Source: Cryobacterium sp. Y29 (GTDB lineage Bacteria; Actinomycetota; Actinomycetes; Actinomycetales; Microbacteriaceae). Taken from it: a stretch of DNA of 64,000 nt. Positions 6,602 to 15,791 of the stretch are shown here, one piece after another. The position numbers were made by a program, and so were the translations under genes. The notes beneath the pieces are model-generated. The model did no database searches. It was not told the origin of the DNA and was given only the letters and a program-made list of their open reading frames with translations. Position 1 is the first letter of the stretch, and every line of letters starts with the position of its first letter. Location of the stretch: assembly GCF_002929825.1 (NCBI RefSeq), contig NZ_PJJN01000028.1:1-64000 (forward strand), given 5' to 3'.

Positions 6602-7597
6602 ATGGATCTCGATGCTTACACGGCCGCGCATCGCGCCGACTGGGACCGCCTGACCGAGCTTGGAGCCCGGCGGGAGCTGAGCGGTGCCCAGTCCGACGAA
6701 CTCATCGAGCGCTATCAGGCCGGTGCCACTCAGCTCTCAGCGATCAAGTCCACTGCCGGGTCGACTCTCGAAGGTGACCGGCTGTCGGTCGGTCTCTCTC
6801 GTGCCCGGCTGCGTTTCACCGGCGTGAATGCCAATGTGTTGGCGCAAATTCCGCGATTTTTCGTCGCCCAGCTGCCGGCGGCCCTCTATCGGCTGCGCTG
6901 GCTGACGCTCGTGGTCGCCGTGGTGACCTTTCTAGTCGCCGGCTTGTACGCGGTGTGGGCCTACAACGATCCAGAGGTGCTCGCGAATCTAGGAACGGAG
7001 ACCCAACTCGCTCAGCTGGCCAACGAGGACTTCGTCGGCTATTACTCAGCGAACCCTGCGGCGTCATTCACCGGATTTGTCTGGACGAACAATGCCTGGA
7101 TCGCCGCACAGTGCATCGCCTTTGGCATCACCGGGGTCTACGTGCCGTTCATTATTCTGCAAAACGCCATGAGCCTCGGCACCACAGCGGCGATCATGTT
7201 CGCCTACGACAAGGGTGACGTATTCTTTCTCTACATCGCCCCGCACGGGCTGCTCGAACTGACCGCTATCTTCGTGGCAGCGGCTGGCGGACTGCTCATT
7301 TTCTGGGCCTGGATCGCCCCCGGTGCCCGCACCCGCGGGCAGGCACTCGCCGAAGACGGCCGCGCGCTGTTCACGGTGGCCATCGGTCTCGTTTTCGTGT
7401 TGCTGGTGTCGGGCATCATCGAGGGATTCGTCACTCCGCAGGCGTGGCCATGGCCGATCAAGATCGGTATCGGAGTCGTCGCCCTCGGCGCATTCCTGAC
7501 GTACATGATCGTGGTCGGCGGCCGCGCCACTCGCGCCGGTGAAACCGGCGACCTGAGTGAGTTTGAGGCCGGAAGCACCCGCCTCTACGCTGCCTGA
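6602..7597 (+). CDS. Stage II sporulation protein M (SpoIIM) family membrane protein
   Basis: The 331-residue protein has a cytoplasmic N-terminal helical region (~1-95) followed by about six membrane segments, with FVWTNNAWIAAQCIAFGITG and HGLLELTAIFVAAAGG typical of the SpoIIM/DUF95 family. Despite the name, the family is widespread in non-sporulating actinobacteria, usually beside RDD, MoxR and DUF58 genes as here. I infer a role in envelope or membrane-protein homeostasis rather than sporulation. A TTG nine bases upstream could extend it by three residues, but the ATG sits at the expected leaderless position. Confidence 0.85.
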   Translation: MDLDAYTAAHRADWDRLTELGARRELSGAQSDELIERYQAGATQLSAIKSTAGSTLEGDRLSVGLSRARLRFTGVNANVLAQIPRFFVAQLPAALYRLRWLTLVVAVVTFLVAGLYAVWAYNDPEVLANLGTETQLAQLANEDFVGYYSANPAASFTGFVWTNNAWIAAQCIAFGITGVYVPFIILQNAMSLGTTAAIMFAYDKGDVFFLYIAPHGLLELTAIFVAAAGGLLIFWAWIAPGARTRGQALAEDGRALFTVAIGLVFVLLVSGIIEGFVTPQAWPWPIKIGIGVVALGAFLTYMIVVGGRATRAGETGDLSEFEAGSTRLYAA

Positions 7598-7722
7598 CAC
7601 CTCGCCTCGCTGCCGATTGCCGAAACTAGTTGCTGGTCGTTTCTGGTGGTCTCCACGGTCTTGAGTGGCGGGAGTGGTGTTGTCGCGGACGGTGCCAAGG
7701 GTGTCCCCGCAGCCGTTGGTCG

Positions 7723-9030
7723 TCAGAGCCGGCCGGCAGCCTTGAGGGCGATGTAGCGGTCGGCCAGGGCCGGCGGGAGCTGCGCGGGCGAGGCGGTGAC
7801 AACATCCGCTCCCAGCCGACGGATAGCAGCCGATACGCGTGCCACGTCGAGCAGGGCCCGTTCCGCCGCCGCCGCCCGGTAAATCTCGTCGCGACCACCG
7901 CGGGTGGCTGCGGCGAGCACGGTGGCAGGGTCGAGCACGGAGGCCACGATCACCGTGTGTCGTTTGGTGAGCTGGGGCAGCACCGACAGCAGCCCGGTCG
8001 ACGCCCCCGCAGCGTCGACCGAGGTGAGCACCACGACCAGGGCATGCTGGCTCGTGATGGACCGCACCTGCCCGGGAACGGCGGCCCAGTCCATCTCGAT
8101 CAGTTCCGGGTCGATCAGGGCCATCGAATCGACCAGCTGCGAGAGCAGAGCGGCCCCGCTGGCACCCTGCACACGGCCGCGCACCCGGCGGTCGAACGCG
8201 AGAAAATCCACCCGGTCGCCGGCAACCGAGGTGAGCGCGGCGAGCAGCAGGGAAGCCTCGAATGCGGTGTCGAGGCGTGGCTCATTATCGACCCGCGCCG
8301 CCGAGGTTCGCCCGGTGTCGAGCAGAATGACGACGCGGCGATCGCGCTCCGGTCGCCAGGTGCGCACCATCACATCGTTGCGCCTGGCAGTGGCCCGCCA
8401 GTCGATCGAGCGCACGTCGTCGCCGCGCACGTATTCGCGCAACGAATCAAACTCGGTGCCCTGCCCGCGCACCATCACGCTCGTGCGTCCGTCGAGCTCC
8501 TTGAGCCGCGTGATTCGTGCGGGCAGGTGTTTTCGGGCATGAAAAGGCGGCAATACCCGGATGCGCCCCGGCGCGTTCAGCGTGGCCTGGCGGTTCCACA
8601 GGCCGAGCGGCCCGCGCGAGCGCACCGTCACCTGTTCGACCCGTCGTTCCCCGCGTCGAAACGGTGTGAGCGTGAGCGAGACGAGCCGCCGTTCCCCGGA
8701 CGGGACCACGACGCGGCTGCGATTGCGTCCGGCGCCTGCCGACGGTTGCCAGGCATCCCGCACGACGCCGACCAGGCGGCGGCGCCCGGTGTTGGTGAGG
8801 TACAGCTCGCTCGTGACGGATTCCCCGAGTCGAACCCGGGCGGGCAGTATCCGTTCGACCGTCACGGCACGCGGAGACGCCGCCAACGCGAGGTCAAGGC
8901 CGCCAAGGACGAACACCAGCAGCAGCCAGAGAACGAGAACGCCGGTGGCGGCCGCAGGATCGGGCCCGAACAGCACGATAGGCACCACCCCGAGGGCGAG
9001 GAGAAGAACGAACCGTCCGCTGAGCGTCAT
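7723..9030 (-). CDS. DUF58 domain-containing protein
   Basis: The 435-residue protein has two adjacent N-terminal membrane segments (~5-50), an extended beta-rich region, and the DUF58 core with TEFDSLREYVRGDDVRSIDW (~235-254). The rest resembles a von Willebrand A-like fold, with VVILLDTG supplying a partial metal-site motif. The frame is open upstream to 9201, but the ATG at 9030 gives the usual N-terminus and lies two bases after the MoxR stop. DUF58 proteins are the standard partners of MoxR ATPases, probably in assembly or remodelling of envelope complexes. Confidence 0.9.
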   Translation of the reverse strand: MTLSGRFVLLLALGVVPIVLFGPDPAAATGVLVLWLLLVFVLGGLDLALAASPRAVTVERILPARVRLGESVTSELYLTNTGRRRLVGVVRDAWQPSAGAGRNRSRVVVPSGERRLVSLTLTPFRRGERRVEQVTVRSRGPLGLWNRQATLNAPGRIRVLPPFHARKHLPARITRLKELDGRTSVMVRGQGTEFDSLREYVRGDDVRSIDWRATARRNDVMVRTWRPERDRRVVILLDTGRTSAARVDNEPRLDTAFEASLLLAALTSVAGDRVDFLAFDRRVRGRVQGASGAALLSQLVDSMALIDPELIEMDWAAVPGQVRSITSQHALVVVLTSVDAAGASTGLLSVLPQLTKRHTVIVASVLDPATVLAAATRGGRDEIYRAAAAERALLDVARVSAAIRRLGADVVTASPAQLPPALADRYIALKAAGRL

Positions 9031-9032
9031 CG

Positions 9033-10055
9033 TTAGATCGGAACCTGAACCTGCTGCAGCACGCCGCGCAGAATGGCGTCCACCGAGACGCCCTCGAGTT
9101 CGGCCTCCGGGCGAAGCTGCACGCGGTGACGCCAGACCGGCAACGCCATCGCCTGTACGTGATCGGGCGTGATCGAGTCGTAGCCGCTCAGCCAGGCCCA
9201 CGCCTTGGTGGCGGCGAGCAGCGCGGTCGTTCCGCGGGGACTGACACCGAGCTTGACCGAGGGACTCATGCGCGTGGCGCGGGCCAGGTCGACGATGTAG
9301 GCGAGCACATCCGCACTCGAACCGACCCGCGCCACCGCGGCCTGTGCCGCAGCAAGTTCGACCTGGCCGAGCACCGCGTTCACCCCGGCCCCGGCCAGGT
9401 CGCGCGGATTGAAACCGGCAGCGTGGCGGCGCAGTACTTCGATCTCATCGACGCGTTGGGGGACTTCGAGCACGAGTTTGAGCAGAAACCGGTCCAGCTG
9501 CGCCTCCGGCAGCGTATACGTGCCCTCGTACTCGATCGGGTTCATGGTCGCCGCCACGATGAACGGCTCCGGTAGCTTGAGCGATTCGCCGTCAACGCTG
9601 ACCTGCCGTTCCTCCATGGCCTCAAGCAGTGCGGACTGCGTCTTCGGCGGCGTCCGGTTGATCTCGTCGGCGAGCATGATGTTGGTGAACACCGGGCCCT
9701 GCCGAAACTCAAACTCGCCCGCGCGGGCATCGTAGATGAGCGACCCGGTCACGTCCCCTGGCATCAGGTCGGGCGTGAACTGGATGCGCTTCGTGTCAAG
9801 GCTCAGCGCGTGGCTGAGCGTACGCACGAGCAGCGTTTTGGCCACCCCGGGCACACCCTCAAGCAACACGTGGCCGCGCGCGAGCAGCGCGATGATCAGC
9901 CCGGTCACCGCGCCGTCCTGCCCGACGACGGCCTTACCGACCTCGGAGCGCACCCGGTTGAGCGCGGCCCGCAGCGCGGCGGCATCCTCTGCGGTCGAGG
10001 GCACCGCAGCTGCGAGCGAGTCAGCGGGCGTGATTGGGGTGGCAGGAGTGGTCAT
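9033..10055 (-). CDS. MoxR-family AAA+ ATPase
   Basis: The 340-residue cytoplasmic ATPase has the MoxR-type Walker A GVPGVAKT (67-74), Walker B MLADEIN (~127-133) and the following PPKTQSALLEAMEERQVSVD segment, with the lid domain C-terminal. MoxR proteins act as chaperones for cofactor insertion or complex assembly together with VWA/DUF58 proteins, matching the next gene. It overlaps the DUF4350 gene by four bases (ATGA), implying [13 protein letters not shown] coupling in a five-gene minus-strand operon. Confidence 0.93.
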   Translation of the reverse strand: MTTPATPITPADSLAAAVPSTAEDAAALRAALNRVRSEVGKAVVGQDGAVTGLIIALLARGHVLLEGVPGVAKTLLVRTLSHALSLDTKRIQFTPDLMPGDVTGSLIYDARAGEFEFRQGPVFTNIMLADEINRTPPKTQSALLEAMEERQVSVDGESLKLPEPFIVAATMNPIEYEGTYTLPEAQLDRFLLKLVLEVPQRVDEIEVLRRHAAGFNPRDLAGAGVNAVLGQVELAAAQAAVARVGSSADVLAYIVDLARATRMSPSVKLGVSPRGTTALLAATKAWAWLSGYDSITPDHVQAMALPVWRHRVQLRPEAELEGVSVDAILRGVLQQVQVPI

Positions 10056-11380
10056 GAGTCCATTCTTTCGGCTGGAGGGGGTGGTAATTCCTGAGAATCG
10101 GATGCCGACGCCCGAGCAGCCGGCGCGGCCCCGGCTCGCACGGCCTGACCGGTCGCGTGTTCGAGAGCCTGTAAAGCGTCGGAGAATGCCATCAGCTGCG
10201 CGTCCGATTTGGGGATCGCGCCCACCAACACTCGCCGCACGTCATCGGGAGTGCGGCCGGTGAAATGGGCGACCGAGCCGACGACCTCCTCCAGGTGTGC
10301 GAGGCGGCCTAGGCCAACAGCGAGGGCGAGTCGCTGCACAGCGCCGACCCGCAGGGCGTCCAGCGCCCTGAGCCGGGCATTGCTGCGCGCGTACAACCGG
10401 GCGCGACCCTCCATGGTCTCGCTCGCTTTCACCGTGACCGGCAGGTTCTCGGCCACGAGCGGTCCGAACCGCGCTCCCCGCCAGAACGCAGCGGCGGCGG
10501 CGGCGAGTATGAGCAGAACGAGCACCGGGGTGACCCAGCCGGGCGTCAAGTCGGCGAGTGACGGGGGCCCGGTGCGGGGCAGATCGGCCAGTGTTGGCAG
10601 GTACCAGACCAGCGAGTCGCTCGGCCCCAGCAGCCCGAGTGCGAACGCCGCATTACCGTAGTCAGTGATGTGTTCATTACTGAACAGGCGGGCGTCAGGC
10701 ACGAGGGAGATGATCCCGCCGGTCCTGTCGTTCTGCACCTGAACCAGCGAGAAAGTGTTGGTGCCGCTGGCAAAACAACCGGTGAGAAGCGGATGCCCGC
10801 CCCCGGGCGGAATGGAGAGGGTGTCCCCGCCCGGTGACAGTTCCCCGGCTCGATTCGCGGCCGGCACAAAGCAGTCAGCGGCGAGAGTGTCGGATGCGGA
10901 CACACCGCCAAAGCCCACGGCCGGGGCCAGCGCCTGAAGAGCCAGAAAATCCGGTGCCGCGACAACGGTGCGCGCGCCGAGGTCGCCCAGTTCGCGCAGT
11001 TGCGACTGATCGAGGTAGCTGTTCTCGTCATACAGGAGCACGGTTGAATTTGTTCCGACTGAGCCCCGCACCTCGGCCAGGGAACTGGCGAGAGTCACGG
11101 TGACGCCCTGCTGGCGAAGCACCTCTACGAGCGCCATCGAGCCGGCCGGAGCAGCGTTGTCCCCGGCAAGCGCTCGGCCAACCGCCTGGCTGCCGCCGGA
11201 CACGACCACGGCGACAATCGCGGTGGCCAGAATGCAGGCAGCGGCGATCAGCCAGAATGAGGAGCGGCCCAGCAGCGCTCGCAGGGTCGGGGTAGCCACG
11301 GTCGTGCTGCCGGCAGCACCGCCGACAGCACCAGTCAAGCGAGCAGGCGCATCGGTTGGGGAACCGAGCGTTGCGCTCAT
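10052..11380 (-). CDS. DUF4350 domain-containing membrane protein
   Basis: The 442-residue protein has an N-terminal membrane anchor (~37-60), then an extracytoplasmic DUF4350 region beginning near GSMALVEVLRQQGV, which resembles periplasmic GATase-like domains. A second membrane segment (~283-303) is followed by a cytoplasmic tail. This DUF is found in DUF4129/DUF58/MoxR operons of actinobacteria. The function is unknown; gene order suggests it scaffolds an envelope complex. Start and stop both overlap the neighbours by four bases. Confidence 0.85.
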   Translation of the reverse strand: MSATLGSPTDAPARLTGAVGGAAGSTTVATPTLRALLGRSSFWLIAAACILATAIVAVVVSGGSQAVGRALAGDNAAPAGSMALVEVLRQQGVTVTLASSLAEVRGSVGTNSTVLLYDENSYLDQSQLRELGDLGARTVVAAPDFLALQALAPAVGFGGVSASDTLAADCFVPAANRAGELSPGGDTLSIPPGGGHPLLTGCFASGTNTFSLVQVQNDRTGGIISLVPDARLFSNEHITDYGNAAFALGLLGPSDSLVWYLPTLADLPRTGPPSLADLTPGWVTPVLVLLILAAAAAAFWRGARFGPLVAENLPVTVKASETMEGRARLYARSNARLRALDALRVGAVQRLALAVGLGRLAHLEEVVGSVAHFTGRTPDDVRRVLVGAIPKSDAQLMAFSDALQALEHATGQAVRAGAAPAARASASDSQELPPPPAERMDS

Positions 11381-12096
11381 GTCCGACCTGCCTCGGTCAA
11401 CGGGGCGAGTATGGCGGGCGCCGCAGCCCGCAAATCGGCCTCGAGCGCGGCGAGGGCGCGGTAGTCGGGCTCGAGACCGACCTGTTCGAGGTAGCGCACC
11501 CGATCAAAGGTGTCCGCAGCGCGGGCCAGTGCCGAACCGTGGGACGGAAACGCCAGCTGAGCCCGGGCAGCGAAATCATGCGCGGTCGTGCCGGGCGTGA
11601 CCGAGAGCACCGTGCGTTCAGCCAAGCAGCGGGCCAGGGCGCGAAAAATCTCCTCGCAGGCCAGGCTCCAGTCGCCGCGACCGGCCGCCGCGTCGGCCGC
11701 CGCGCGCATCTCGGAGCTGCTGCGCTGGTCGATCGCGCCGAACAGGTCGAGATCTGCCCGGCGGCGCCTGGCCAGTTTTGGCGCGCCGAACAGCAGCCAG
11801 CCCGCCACGAGCACGGCGAGCACGAGTACGGCCGCGACAATCGGTACCCAGCCGGTCAGGCTGCCGTCGCCGCTGCCAGCCAGTGAATTGAGCCAGTCGA
11901 GAAAAGCCTGGGACGCCCGGTCGAACCAGGTCGGTCGGGCCGCTGCGTACGGGGCTTTAGCGAGCTCTTCGCGCAGCCACTGGCGAGCGTCTGGCGCGTC
12001 AGGAACCACCGGAACATCACGCGGCACGCCGAATGTGAAGCGGTCGAGGAGTGATTCGACCACCGATCCGAGCTGCGCCAGGCCCATCTCGGTCAT
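11377..12096 (-). CDS. DUF4129 domain-containing membrane protein
   Basis: The 239-residue protein has a short extracytoplasmic N-terminus containing DAPDARQWLREELAKAPY, one membrane segment (~88-107) and the C-terminal cytoplasmic DUF4129 domain with AREIFRA-like helices (CEEIFRALARCLAERTV). DUF4129 is often fused to transglutaminase-like domains; here it stands alone. It overlaps both adjacent genes by four bases. The role is unknown and the genes act as a conserved module with MoxR and DUF58. Confidence 0.85.
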   Translation of the reverse strand: MTEMGLAQLGSVVESLLDRFTFGVPRDVPVVPDAPDARQWLREELAKAPYAAARPTWFDRASQAFLDWLNSLAGSGDGSLTGWVPIVAAVLVLAVLVAGWLLFGAPKLARRRRADLDLFGAIDQRSSSEMRAAADAAAGRGDWSLACEEIFRALARCLAERTVLSVTPGTTAHDFAARAQLAFPSHGSALARAADTFDRVRYLEQVGLEPDYRALAALEADLRAAAPAILAPLTEAGRT

Positions 12097-13256
12097 GCCG
12101 CCGAGTATCCGCCGGAAACGGTTGGCGCCAGATACGGGTCGGGTACGTTGCCGCCCTGCGCTACGGATTCAACGTAGCGGGCCAGCTCAAGGTCGAGGCC
12201 TTCCTTGCGCATGCGCAGGTCGAGGTAGACCAGCGCTACGGTCGCTGACTGCACAACAGCCGCCACCGCCGCTACGGGAACGGCGATGATCAGGCTGACG
12301 ATGGTGAGGATGATGGACGACTGCTCCATGAACGCCCCGGCCGGGTCCACGAGCGTAGTGCCGATTCCCATGAGCAGCGACACGGGCAAGCTGATGATCT
12401 GGCTGATGACCTGCACGATCACGGTGATCAGCAGCAGAATGCCCAGCGTGCGCCAGAAGTAGCCGCGCGTCAGCGACCAGGACCGAATAACGGATGCCCG
12501 CACGCCCAGGTTCTCCAGCACGATCAGGCTCGGGACCACACTGGTTTTAGTAAAGAGGAATGCGCTCGTGGCCACGAGCAGCAGACCGCCGAAGACACCG
12601 ATGAGAACGCCGGCGACGAGGCCAACGGCACCGCCGACGCTGATCAGGAGCACGACGATGCCGGCCAGCACGGCCACGCCGACGAGCAGTGCACCGCCCA
12701 GCAGCAGGGTCCACAGGGTCAGCGGCCAGAGACGAGTTGCTGCCCGGCGCCACAGAGTGCCGAGCCGCAGTTTCTCGCCCAGGGTCGCGCGGGCCACCTC
12801 GACCACGATGATGGCCTGCAGCAGCGCAGAAGCGATGAGCGACAGAGTGATCGGAATGATGGCGGACAGCAAGCCTGCCAGCACCGAGCCGGCCGTGACG
12901 GCATCCTTTTGGTCGAGCGGGGCGCTGTCAATGCGGTCAAGGGCCCAGAACGCGACGAGCCCGACGATGACCACGGTGACGAGCGTAATCACCGCCTGCA
13001 CGATCAGGCCACTACCAAAGGTGGCCTTGGGATTGCGGCGCAGGACCCGGAAAGACGCACCGAGCAGCGTACCGAATCCGATCGGCCGCAGTGGAATCAG
13101 TCCAGGCTTGGGCGGAGGCGCCCAAGCCTGGCCTGGGTTGCTGCCTGGAAAGGGTCCATTCGGATGCGGCGCGCTCTGATAGGGCGAGGACGGTGTCGCC
13201 AACTCCCCATAGCGCGGTGGAACGGGGGCGTCGGGGGCTAGCCAGGGGTCGGTCAC
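12093..13256 (-). CDS. Polytopic membrane protein, GDPD-type membrane domain
   Basis: The first gene of the five-gene operon encodes 387 residues. A Pro/Gly/Ser-rich cytoplasmic N-terminus (1-50) precedes LIPLRPIGFGTLLGASFRVL and then about six long hydrophobic segments. This matches the membrane domain annotated as glycerophosphoryl diester phosphodiesterase membrane domain, but the catalytic phosphodiesterase domain is absent. Such proteins sit beside mtrA in many Microbacteriaceae. The function is unknown. It is divergent from mtrA, with a 156-base gap holding both promoters. Confidence 0.8.
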   Translation of the reverse strand: MTDPWLAPDAPVPPRYGELATPSSPYQSAPHPNGPFPGSNPGQAWAPPPKPGLIPLRPIGFGTLLGASFRVLRRNPKATFGSGLIVQAVITLVTVVIVGLVAFWALDRIDSAPLDQKDAVTAGSVLAGLLSAIIPITLSLIASALLQAIIVVEVARATLGEKLRLGTLWRRAATRLWPLTLWTLLLGGALLVGVAVLAGIVVLLISVGGAVGLVAGVLIGVFGGLLLVATSAFLFTKTSVVPSLIVLENLGVRASVIRSWSLTRGYFWRTLGILLLITVIVQVISQIISLPVSLLMGIGTTLVDPAGAFMEQSSIILTIVSLIIAVPVAAVAAVVQSATVALVYLDLRMRKEGLDLELARYVESVAQGGNVPDPYLAPTVSGGYSAA

Positions 13257-13412
13257 TCTTCAATGCTGGCACAGGTCGATCGAGAAATGCGCTCGCGAGC
13301 ACTCTGTCAGCGCACTCAGCTACTCTTATGCGAGACTTTGCCCTACTCATCGGGCAATCTGCTGAGCGAACGACATCAGAGCACACGGAGCTGACGTTCT
13401 GGAAAGAGACCC

Positions 13413-14093
13413 ATGACTGCACGTATTTTGGTTATCGATGACGATACCGCCCTGTCCGAGATGATCGGCATCGTTTTGCAAGGCGAGGGCTTCACCCCGG
13501 GTTTTTGTGCCGATGGATCGCTCGCCTTCGAAGCGTTTCGTACCGAGAAGCCGGACCTGGTCTTGCTCGACCTCATGCTGCCCGGCCTCGACGGCATCGA
13601 AGTGTGCCGGCTGATCCGCGCAGAATCGGGGGTGCCGATCATCATGCTCACCGCCCGGTCTGACACCACCGACGTGGTCAAGGGGCTCGAGTCCGGTGCC
13701 GACGACTACATGGTCAAGCCGTTCAACCCCAAGGAACTCGTCGCTCGCATTCGCACACGCTTGCGCCCGCCCGCTGTCGACGGCGCATTAGCCCTGCACA
13801 TTGGTGACCTCGTGGTGAACGCAGTCGGCCACGAAGTCACCCGCGGAACGGCGGCGATCAACCTCACGCCGCTCGAATTCGACCTGCTGCTGGCCCTCGC
13901 CTCGAAACCCCAGCAGGTCTTCACCCGCGAAATGTTGCTGGAGCAGGTCTGGGGTTACCACTACAAGGCGGACACCCGGCTCGTGAACGTGCACGTGCAG
14001 CGGCTGCGATCCAAGGTCGAGCACGATCCCGATAATCCCAAGATCGTCATGACGGTGCGCGGCGTCGGCTATCGCGCCGGTACGATCAGCTAG
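13413..14093 (+). CDS. mtrA: Two-component response regulator MtrA
   Basis: An OmpR/PhoB-type regulator of 226 residues with receiver domain (1-120; acidic pocket D9/D10, phosphoacceptor Asp53 in LLDLMLPGLDG, conserved Lys in MVKPFNPKEL) and a winged-helix DNA-binding domain (about 130-224, with LTPLEFDLLLALASKPQQVF). MtrA controls cell division, peptidoglycan hydrolases and osmotic response in actinobacteria and is essential in mycobacteria. GGAAAGAGA precedes the ATG. It heads the conserved mtrA-mtrB-lpqB operon, with its cognate kinase 57 bases downstream. Confidence 0.96.
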   Translation: MTARILVIDDDTALSEMIGIVLQGEGFTPGFCADGSLAFEAFRTEKPDLVLLDLMLPGLDGIEVCRLIRAESGVPIIMLTARSDTTDVVKGLESGADDYMVKPFNPKELVARIRTRLRPPAVDGALALHIGDLVVNAVGHEVTRGTAAINLTPLEFDLLLALASKPQQVFTREMLLEQVWGYHYKADTRLVNVHVQRLRSKVEHDPDNPKIVMTVRGVGYRAGTIS

Positions 14094-14150
14094 AAATCGC
14101 AGACCAGAGATGTCCCCCCGGCGACGCCCAGAGAAACGGTTTCCGAAACC

Positions 14151-15791
14151 GTGCCTCAGCTGACCTATTGGAGCAGGCCGCGCAACTGGCCGAGGCTCGT
14201 GCGCGCGTCGTGGCGCTCGTCCCTGCAATTTCGCACGGTGACGATTTCCGTCGCACTGTCCGGGCTGGCCATTCTGGTCGTGGGCGTGTACATGTCGGTC
14301 AGTATCGGTACTGACCTGTTTCAGTCGCGGCTCAGCCAGGTCCTGCTGGAATCAGACCGTGCGAGCAGTTCCGCGCAGAGCCTCTTCGATTCCTCCGACG
14401 CCACCGACCGGGTCGAAGTGCAGAACCTGCTCAGTTCGGCCCGCACCTCGATCTCCGCTGCCTCGTCGAGCCGACTGGTCGCGGTGCTGCGGGTGCCTGG
14501 CCAGGATCCGTCGACCGTCGCGCCGCTCGATTCGTCGACGTTTGGGCAATCGACCGGCGTGATCGGAGCAGACCTGCGCACCGAGGTGCAGGCGAATGAC
14601 GGTGATCAGTTTTGGCAGTCCGTCACCCTGACCGGTGACGAGGCCACCACCATGCCCGGGATCGTGGTCGGGTCGCAGATCACGGTTCCCGTGGCCGGCC
14701 GATACGAGCTGTACATCGCCTACAGTCTGCAGGATTCCGAAGCGACGCTGCTCTTCGTGCAACAGACGCTCGGGGTGGCCGGTGTCGCGCTCGTCCTGCT
14801 GATCGGGGCCGTATCGTGGATCGTCGTGCGCTTCGTCGTCACGCCATTGCGGGTGGCCGCCGAGACGAGCCAGAAACTTGCCTCCGGCGACCTTGAAGTG
14901 CGCATTCCCGAGAAGGGCGAAGACGTCATCGCCACGCTTGCCCGCTCGTTCAACGGCATGGCCGACAGTTTGCAGAGCCAGATTCGTAAGCTCGCCGACC
15001 TGTCCGAGGTGCAACAACGTTTTGTATCGGATGTCTCGCACGAATTGCGAACGCCACTCACGACCATCCGCTTGGCCGGCGATGTGCTCTATGACCAGCG
15101 GGCGACTTTTCCGCCAGCCACCAGTCGCACCGCTGAGTTGCTGCACACCCAGGTGGAACGCTTTGAGTTGCTGTTGAGCGACCTGCTCGAAATCAGCCGG
15201 TACGATGCCGGGTCGGTGGAACTCGAGAGTGAACCGACGAATCTGGTCTATCTCGCCGAGGACGCCATCGACAGCCTGAAGTCACTGGCCGAGTCGAAGG
15301 GGAGTGATCTGCGGATCGTAGCGCCGGGCGGGTATCTCAACGCCGACGTCGACCCGCGACGCATCCGGCGGGTTCTGCACAACCTCATTGGCAACGCCAT
15401 CGAGCACGGTGAGGGTAAACCCGTCGTGGTGTCAGTCGACAGCGACGAGAACGCGGTCGCGCTCGCCGTGCGAGACTACGGGCTCGGCATGACCCGGGCC
15501 GAAGTCGCGCACGTGTTCGACCGGTTTTGGCGTGCTGATCCGTCTCGCCAACGCACGATCGGGGGTACCGGACTCGGACTGGCCATCTCGCGCGAAGACG
15601 CGAGCGTGCACAACGGCTGGCTACAGGTCTGGTCGAGTCCGGGCGAGGGGTCATGTTTTCGGCTGACCCTGCCGCGCACGGCCGGAGCTGTGCTCGAATC
15701 GTCCCCGATCCCTTTGCCACCCGACGACGCAACGGCCGCGTTGGGCGACGTCGGGCATGTGCTTGGCATGGGCGGAGATCAGCATGACTGA
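14151..15791 (+). CDS. mtrB: Sensor histidine kinase MtrB
   Basis: The 546-residue membrane kinase has an N-terminal membrane segment (~34-54), an extracytoplasmic sensor region (~55-195), a second segment (~200-222), HAMP domain, and the H-box VSDVSHELRTPLTTIRL. The N (NLIGNAIEHGEG), G1 (DYGLGM), F (FDRFWRAD) and G2 (GGTGLGLAIS) boxes follow. It phosphorylates MtrA. The start is GTG; a small hairpin, CGGTTT-CCG-AAACCG (14137-14151), overlaps the start and could modulate initiation. Its end overlaps lpqB by eight bases. Confidence 0.96.
   Translation: MPQLTYWSRPRNWPRLVRASWRSSLQFRTVTISVALSGLAILVVGVYMSVSIGTDLFQSRLSQVLLESDRASSSAQSLFDSSDATDRVEVQNLLSSARTSISAASSSRLVAVLRVPGQDPSTVAPLDSSTFGQSTGVIGADLRTEVQANDGDQFWQSVTLTGDEATTMPGIVVGSQITVPVAGRYELYIAYSLQDSEATLLFVQQTLGVAGVALVLLIGAVSWIVVRFVVTPLRVAAETSQKLASGDLEVRIPEKGEDVIATLARSFNGMADSLQSQIRKLADLSEVQQRFVSDVSHELRTPLTTIRLAGDVLYDQRATFPPATSRTAELLHTQVERFELLLSDLLEISRYDAGSVELESEPTNLVYLAEDAIDSLKSLAESKGSDLRIVAPGGYLNADVDPRRIRRVLHNLIGNAIEHGEGKPVVVSVDSDENAVALAVRDYGLGMTRAEVAHVFDRFWRADPSRQRTIGGTGLGLAISREDASVHNGWLQVWSSPGEGSCFRLTLPRTAGAVLESSPIPLPPDDATAALGDVGHVLGMGGDQHD

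Noticed and set aside
6602..7597. Evidence for sporulation from the SpoIIM-family gene
   Set aside because: The family is common in non-sporulating actinobacteria in this same gene neighbourhood, and no other sporulation gene is present.
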